Positions 48,701-54,700 of a stretch of 64,000 nt of DNA are shown piece by piece (within the stretch, counting starts at the first letter, position 1; each line of letters opens with the position of its first letter). This stretch comes from Girardinichthys multiradiatus (taxonomy: Eukaryota > Chordata > Actinopteri > Cyprinodontiformes > Goodeidae). Location: NCBI RefSeq assembly GCF_021462225.1, contig NC_061812.1, forward strand, positions 50,151,848 to 50,215,847. Reading direction: 5' to 3'. Under the pieces are notes generated by a model. The model made no database searches and was not told the origin of the DNA. It saw only the letters and a program-made list of their open reading frames with translations. The position numbers were made by a program, and so were the translations under genes.

Positions 48701-51700
48701 TGAAGGTTCAATTAGCAGGGTAAGAGCACAGTTTGGCTCAAAATATTGAAATGGACACAACACTATGCGTGACATACCAGAGTTCAAAAGAGGACAAATT
48801 GTTGGTGCACATCTTGCTGGCGCATCTGTGACCAAGACAGCAAGTCTTTGTGATGTATCAAGAGCCACGGTATCCAGGGTAATGTCAGCATACCACCAAG
48901 AAGGACGAACCACATCCAACAGGATTAACTGTGGACGCAAGAGGAATATATATATATATATATATATATAGCCAAAACTTTGGTCATTCATGCCAATGCC
49001 AAACGTTGGTTTCAATGGTGCAAGGAGCGCAAATCCTGGGCTGTGGACAATGTGAAACATGTATTGTTCTCTGATGAGTCCACCTTTACTGTTTTCCCCA
49101 CATCCAGGAGAGTTACGGTGTGGAGAAGCCCCAAAGAAGCGTACCACCCAGACTGTTGCATGCCCAGAGTGAAGCATGGGGGTGGATCAGTGATGCTTTG
49201 GGCTGCCATATCATGGCATTCCCTTGGCCCAATACTTGTGCTAGATGAGCGCGTCGCTGCTAAGGACTACAGAACCATTCTTGAGGACCATGTGCATCCA
49301 ATGGTTCAAACATTGTATCCTGAAGGCGGTGCCGTGTATCAGGATGACAATGCACCAATACACAGTTTCAGTTTCATTGTCCAACCCCTGTATTTACACC
49401 CCTTACAGCTTTCTGTTGTTTCTATCTTTTTGACCCACTTAAATGTTTCAGAGCATCAAACAGATTTTAATGTCAAAGATAACATGATTTCATTGAGTAA
49501 AGGCAAACAGCTCTCTAAACAAAACTTCCTTCAGTCCTACTAATTCCTGGTTTCAAGGTTCCATATTTAATATTGTTCACTTTTGTGGAAATATCTTCCA
49601 TAAGATTAAAGCAAACTTTAATATTTAATATTTTAAAATGAACACAAAGGAAAAGCAGGAAATCCAGACAGTGAGAACTTCTCAGACCTTCTCAGCCTCC
49701 TGAGACCAACTTGTCATGTGTTTTTTGGAATGAAAATTTTCTAGACCTGGTCATGAGGTTTGAAGATCCACAGCAGGTCCATTGTGTTCCAGAATCACTT
49801 TAGTTTAATACTGTGGACAAGTTAAAAGCTGCAGAAGGAGCTCATTTGTATTTCTGTCCAGTTTCTGCCTCTTACCCCACTCTGCTGGGCTGTCTTCCTG
49901 GGCTAGTTTCAGCAGAGGTTTAAGTGAAGGATGCAGGATGAAAGGACAAATCAGAACCAGAAATGCAGAACAGGGCTTTGGGTCTCCTCCAGCACATGTT
50001 GGTTCTAGCTGCTCTGAGCAGTTCCCCTGCAGGAACAAGCCTGAAGCTCAGGGCACGTAAATTCTCTAATCCAGTTTCTGCTTCATCCAAGGCAGATAAT
50101 CAACACCTTGTTTTTTAAACCCAAACTGTGTAAACACAGCACAAACAGGAGAAGAAACTGTTCCACGAACTTCTTCATTTAATGTCAGTGAATCTGTGGT
50201 GTTTTCATGAACATATAGAACTGTGGTGTTTTCCAGTCTGACCCACTGCATTTTTTCATGAACCCTGCTGTGATGCTGTTTCTTCCAGGTGCTGCTCGCA
50301 AACACATTCTGCAACGACACCTTCTTCAAGAACAATTACTTCATAGTTCAGCTGCAGAAACGTAGGTGAAACACTATGTGAGAACAGTCCTGTGCAACAT
50401 GGTAGCTCAATAGCCTTGTACTGGTCCTTCTCAAAATATTAGCATATTGTGATAAAGTTCATTATTTTCCATAATGTCATGATGAAAATTTAACATTCAT
50501 ATATTTTAGATTCATTCCACACTAACTGAAATATTTCAGGTCTTTTATTGTCTTAATACGGATGATTTTGGCATACAGCTCATGAAAACCCAAAATTCCT
50601 ATCTCACAAAATTAGCATATCATTAAAAGGGTCTCTAAACGAGCTATGAACCTAATCATCTGAATCAACGAGTTAACTCTAAACACCTGCAAAAGATTCC
50701 TGAGGCCTTTAAAACTCCCAGCCTGGTTCATCACTCAAAACCCCAATCATGGGTAAGACTGCCGACCTGACTGCTGTCCAGAAGGCCACTATTGACACCC
50801 TCAAGCAAGAGGGTAAGACACAGAAAGAAATTTCTGAACGAATAGGCTGTTCCCAGAGTGCTGTATCAAGGCACCTCAGTGGGAAGTCTGTGGGAAGGAA
50901 AAAGTGTGGCAGAAAACGCTGCACAACGAGAAGAGGTGACCGGACCCTGAGGAAGATTGTGGAGAAGGGCCGATTCCAGACCTTGGGGGACCTGCGGAAG
51001 CAGTGGACTGAGTCTGGAGTAGAAACATCCAGAGCCACCGTGCACAGGCGTGTGCAGAAAATGGGCTACAGGTGCCGCATTCCCCAGTCCTGGGCTACAG
51101 AGAAGCAGCACTGGACTGTTGCTCAGTGGTCCAAATTACTTTTTTCGGATGAAAGCAAATTCTGCATGTCCTTCGGAAATCAAGGTCCCAGAGTCTGGAG
51201 GAAGACTGGGGAGAAGGAAATGCCAAAATGCCAGAAGTCCAGTGTCAAGTACCCACAGTCAGTGATGGTCTGGGGTGCCGTGTCAGCTGCTGGTGTTGGT
51301 CCACTGTGTTTTATCAAGGGCAGGGTCAATGCAGCTAGCTATCAGGAGATTTTGGAGCACTTCATGCTTCCATCTGCTGAAAAGCTTTATGGAGATGAAG
51401 ATTTCATTTTTCAGCACGACCTGGCACCTGCTCACAGTGCCAAAACCACTGGTAAATGGTTTACTGACCATGGTGTCACTGTGCTCAATTGGCCTGCCAA
51501 CTCTCCTGACCTGAACCCCATAGAGAATCTGTGGGATATTGTGAAGAGAACGTTGAGAGACTCAAGACCCAACACTCTGGGTGAGCTAAAGGCTGCTATC
51601 GAAGCATCCTGGGCCTCCATAAGACCTCAGCAGTGCCACAGGCTGATTGCCTCCATGCCACGCCGCATTGAAGCAGTCATTTCTGCAAAAGGATTCCCGA

Positions 51701-54700
51701 CCAAGTATTGAGTACATAACTGTACATGATTATTTGAAGGTTGACGTTTTTTGTATTAAAAACACTTTTCTTTTATTGGTCGGATGAAATATGCTAATTT
51801 TGTGAGATAGGAATTTTGGGTTTTCATGAGCTGTATGCCAAAATCATCCGTATTAAGACAATAAAAGACCTGAAATATTTCAGTTGGTGTGCAATGAATC
51901 TAAAATATATGAATGTTAAATTTTCATCATGACATTATGGAAAATAATGAACTTTATCACAATATGCTAATATTTTGAGAAGGACCTGTATATGCTGTGG
52001 AATTTCCACAGCAAAGCCCAGTCTGGAAGGCTTATAGATGAACAATTCAGAGAAATACTAAGGACCATTTAAAGCTTAAAAAAACCAACAAAAACATCTT
52101 AAAATCAAACCTGAAAGACTCAGAAAGCCAATGCAGCTCTCATTCTGGTCCTCTCAAGAAGATGTGCAGCTAAGTTTTGGATTCATTGAAGAGATAACGG
52201 GTGCTTATTTGGAAGAGCAGAGTGAGGACCATTACAATAGTATATTGGCTATGTTCTTTAAGGGAAGAAATGCTATCTTTGTTCCATTGTTAAAAATAAC
52301 TCCAAGATTCTTTACAACACTTAATGGGTGGAATAGCAGTGGATTTCATTTGATTCAGATATTTTGGAAAGGAGATGCATTGAAAAGTTGCAGAATAGAA
52401 GGTCTGGAGAGCTGGACTTGGGTGCCTCTGGTGTGAAGTCTACCTGGTAGTATGGTAGTATGTATCAAAGGCATAACCTAGATCAAGGTTACATCTAAGA
52501 TCTTTCTAACTTTTACCAGTGCTGTCTCTGGACAGCGGTTAGCCCTGAATCCAGACTGATAGTCCTAAGAACTACTGTTATCTTAAAAAGTCATTTAGTG
52601 ATTTCATTGATTAAAAATGAGTTTTTCTAAAATTCAAGGAAACCCAGCAGATTGCATCGAGTCAGTGACTTGCAGCATTCACTCCTCCTAGATGAGCATG
52701 TCGAGACAGTGGAAAGGAACCAGGCTCAGTGTGAGCAGCCATCTGCCATGACCAACAGGACGATGGAGAGAACATAGCATACACACAAAGAAACACAGAA
52801 GCACTGATCTAGGTGTACTTTCTATGTGGAAGAAAAGTAAAACGTTAAAGGCAGTAGTGGTTCCTTCAGTGGCTTCGTCTAGGAGAGAAAAACACCCAAG
52901 CAGATTAAATCTGAGCCAGTTTTCAAGTCTAGGGTGTGAAAGAGAGCACCTAGCTACATCTAGGAGAGAGACGGGGTTTAACACTGAAGGACAGCGTCTA
53001 ATCTGTAGGAGAACGTGAAATTGTTAGCCACAGTAGCTCAGCCGTTGTGGGCAGCCTCATCAATAGCAATTCAATTCAATACAAAAATACTTTATTTATC
53101 CCAAAGGGAAATTAAATGTTGTTATAGCTCATATTATGAAGGTTTCCTCAAAGAGTCGTTGTAGATGCTGATGGCTGTGGGCAGGAAGGATCTCCTGTAG
53201 CGCTCCGTCTTACAGCAGATCTGAAGAAGCCTCTGACTGAAGACACTCTGTTGTTGTAGGACAGTCTCATGAAGAGGATGCTCAGGGTTCTCCATAATGT
53301 TCTTCATTTTATGAAGAATCCTTCTTTCCACAATGATCTCCAGAGGTTCCAGAGGAGTCCCCAGAACAGAACCAGCCTTCTTTATCAGCTTGTTGAGCTT
53401 TTTTAAGTCCCTGGTTCTGATGCTGCTTCCCCAGCAGATGATGGTAGAAGAGATCACACTCTCCACAACAGACTTATAGAAGATATGCAGCATCTTGCTG
53501 CAAACACCAAAGGACCTAAGCTTCCTCAAGAAGTACAGTCTGCTCTGTCCCTTCTGGTATATGGCTTCAGTTCAGCAAGGTGGCCCCACAGTCCAAAAAG
53601 TAATGCGATGTGACCCAAACAAAACAGCAATGGAGAACCTGCTGCTCAGTCTGCGGCTGTTGTCAGACTCTGAGTGAAAGAAGAGCCAGAGAACAGATGA
53701 GGGTAAGCTAACGCTACCTAATTCTAGCTTGCTTTAGTGGTCATATACAGAATAAGCCCTGCGTACAACGATTTAACGGTTGAAGATATTAGTTATTAAA
53801 ATATGCTGTGACTAGTGATGCCGCCCCCTAGTCAATCAGTGAACGACAGTCTTCTGACTTCGTGTTTTCAGCATGGGTCAGATCGCTTGGAACTGCAAGC
53901 AAGCAGGTACTAAAAATAGTTACAGTTCCACATAATCGTTACTAATGGAAAAGCCTAAAACGTGAGTAGAGCCGTTCCAAACTGTTCTGAGCAGGGACTA
54001 GTGGAAAATGGGGCATAAAATATCTGTGTCCCATTCTGCTTTTCTGCTATTCTGCCTTGCAATTATCCAGGGGTGAACGAAGGAAATTCTAGAAACCTGT
54101 AAAAAAAAAAAAAAAAAACATAAAGGTTATTAACTTTACTATGAGAGGCCAATTTAATTATAAACTGGTTGGACCAGAACATCTTAAAAAAAGAAACTGC
54201 TTAGTCGGTCATTCAAAGACGACAACTTCTGTCTTCTATAAATTTAGAAATCCTCTCAAGGTTGCAGTTATCCCTGTTGCTGGTGCACCTTTTCCATCCA
54301 CTTAACTTTCTATGAATATGCTTGGATACAGCACTCAGTGAACAACCAGCTTCTTAAGCAATGACCTCTTGTGGCTTCTCCTCCTTGTGGAGAGTGTCAA
54401 TGAATCATCTGTCCAGTTGGCAGTCTTCCCCATGATTGTGTCACCTACTGACCTCATCCAGACTGAGAGACCAATGAGAGGCTCAGGAAACCTTTGCATG
54501 TGTTTGGAGTTAATTAGCTGATCAGGACAACATGAGTTTTCAATATATAACTTTTTCATGATATTCAAATTTTTTGAGATGCTGAATTTTGGGTTTTCAT
54601 TATCTGTAAGCCATTATCATCTAAATTACAAGATATAAAGGCTTGAAATATTTCACTCTGTGTTATAAATCTATATAGTGAGTTTAACTTTCTGAAATGA

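Noticed and set aside
48765..48971. 68-codon frame as a stand-alone helix-turn-helix regulator
   Set aside because: It is the N-terminus of a deleted Tc1 transposase running into an AT microsatellite, flanked by the element's terminal repeats.
52131..52436. 101-codon frame as a small gene
   Set aside because: It lies in repeat-derived sequence next to a LINE 3' UTR copy, with no domain or splice sites.
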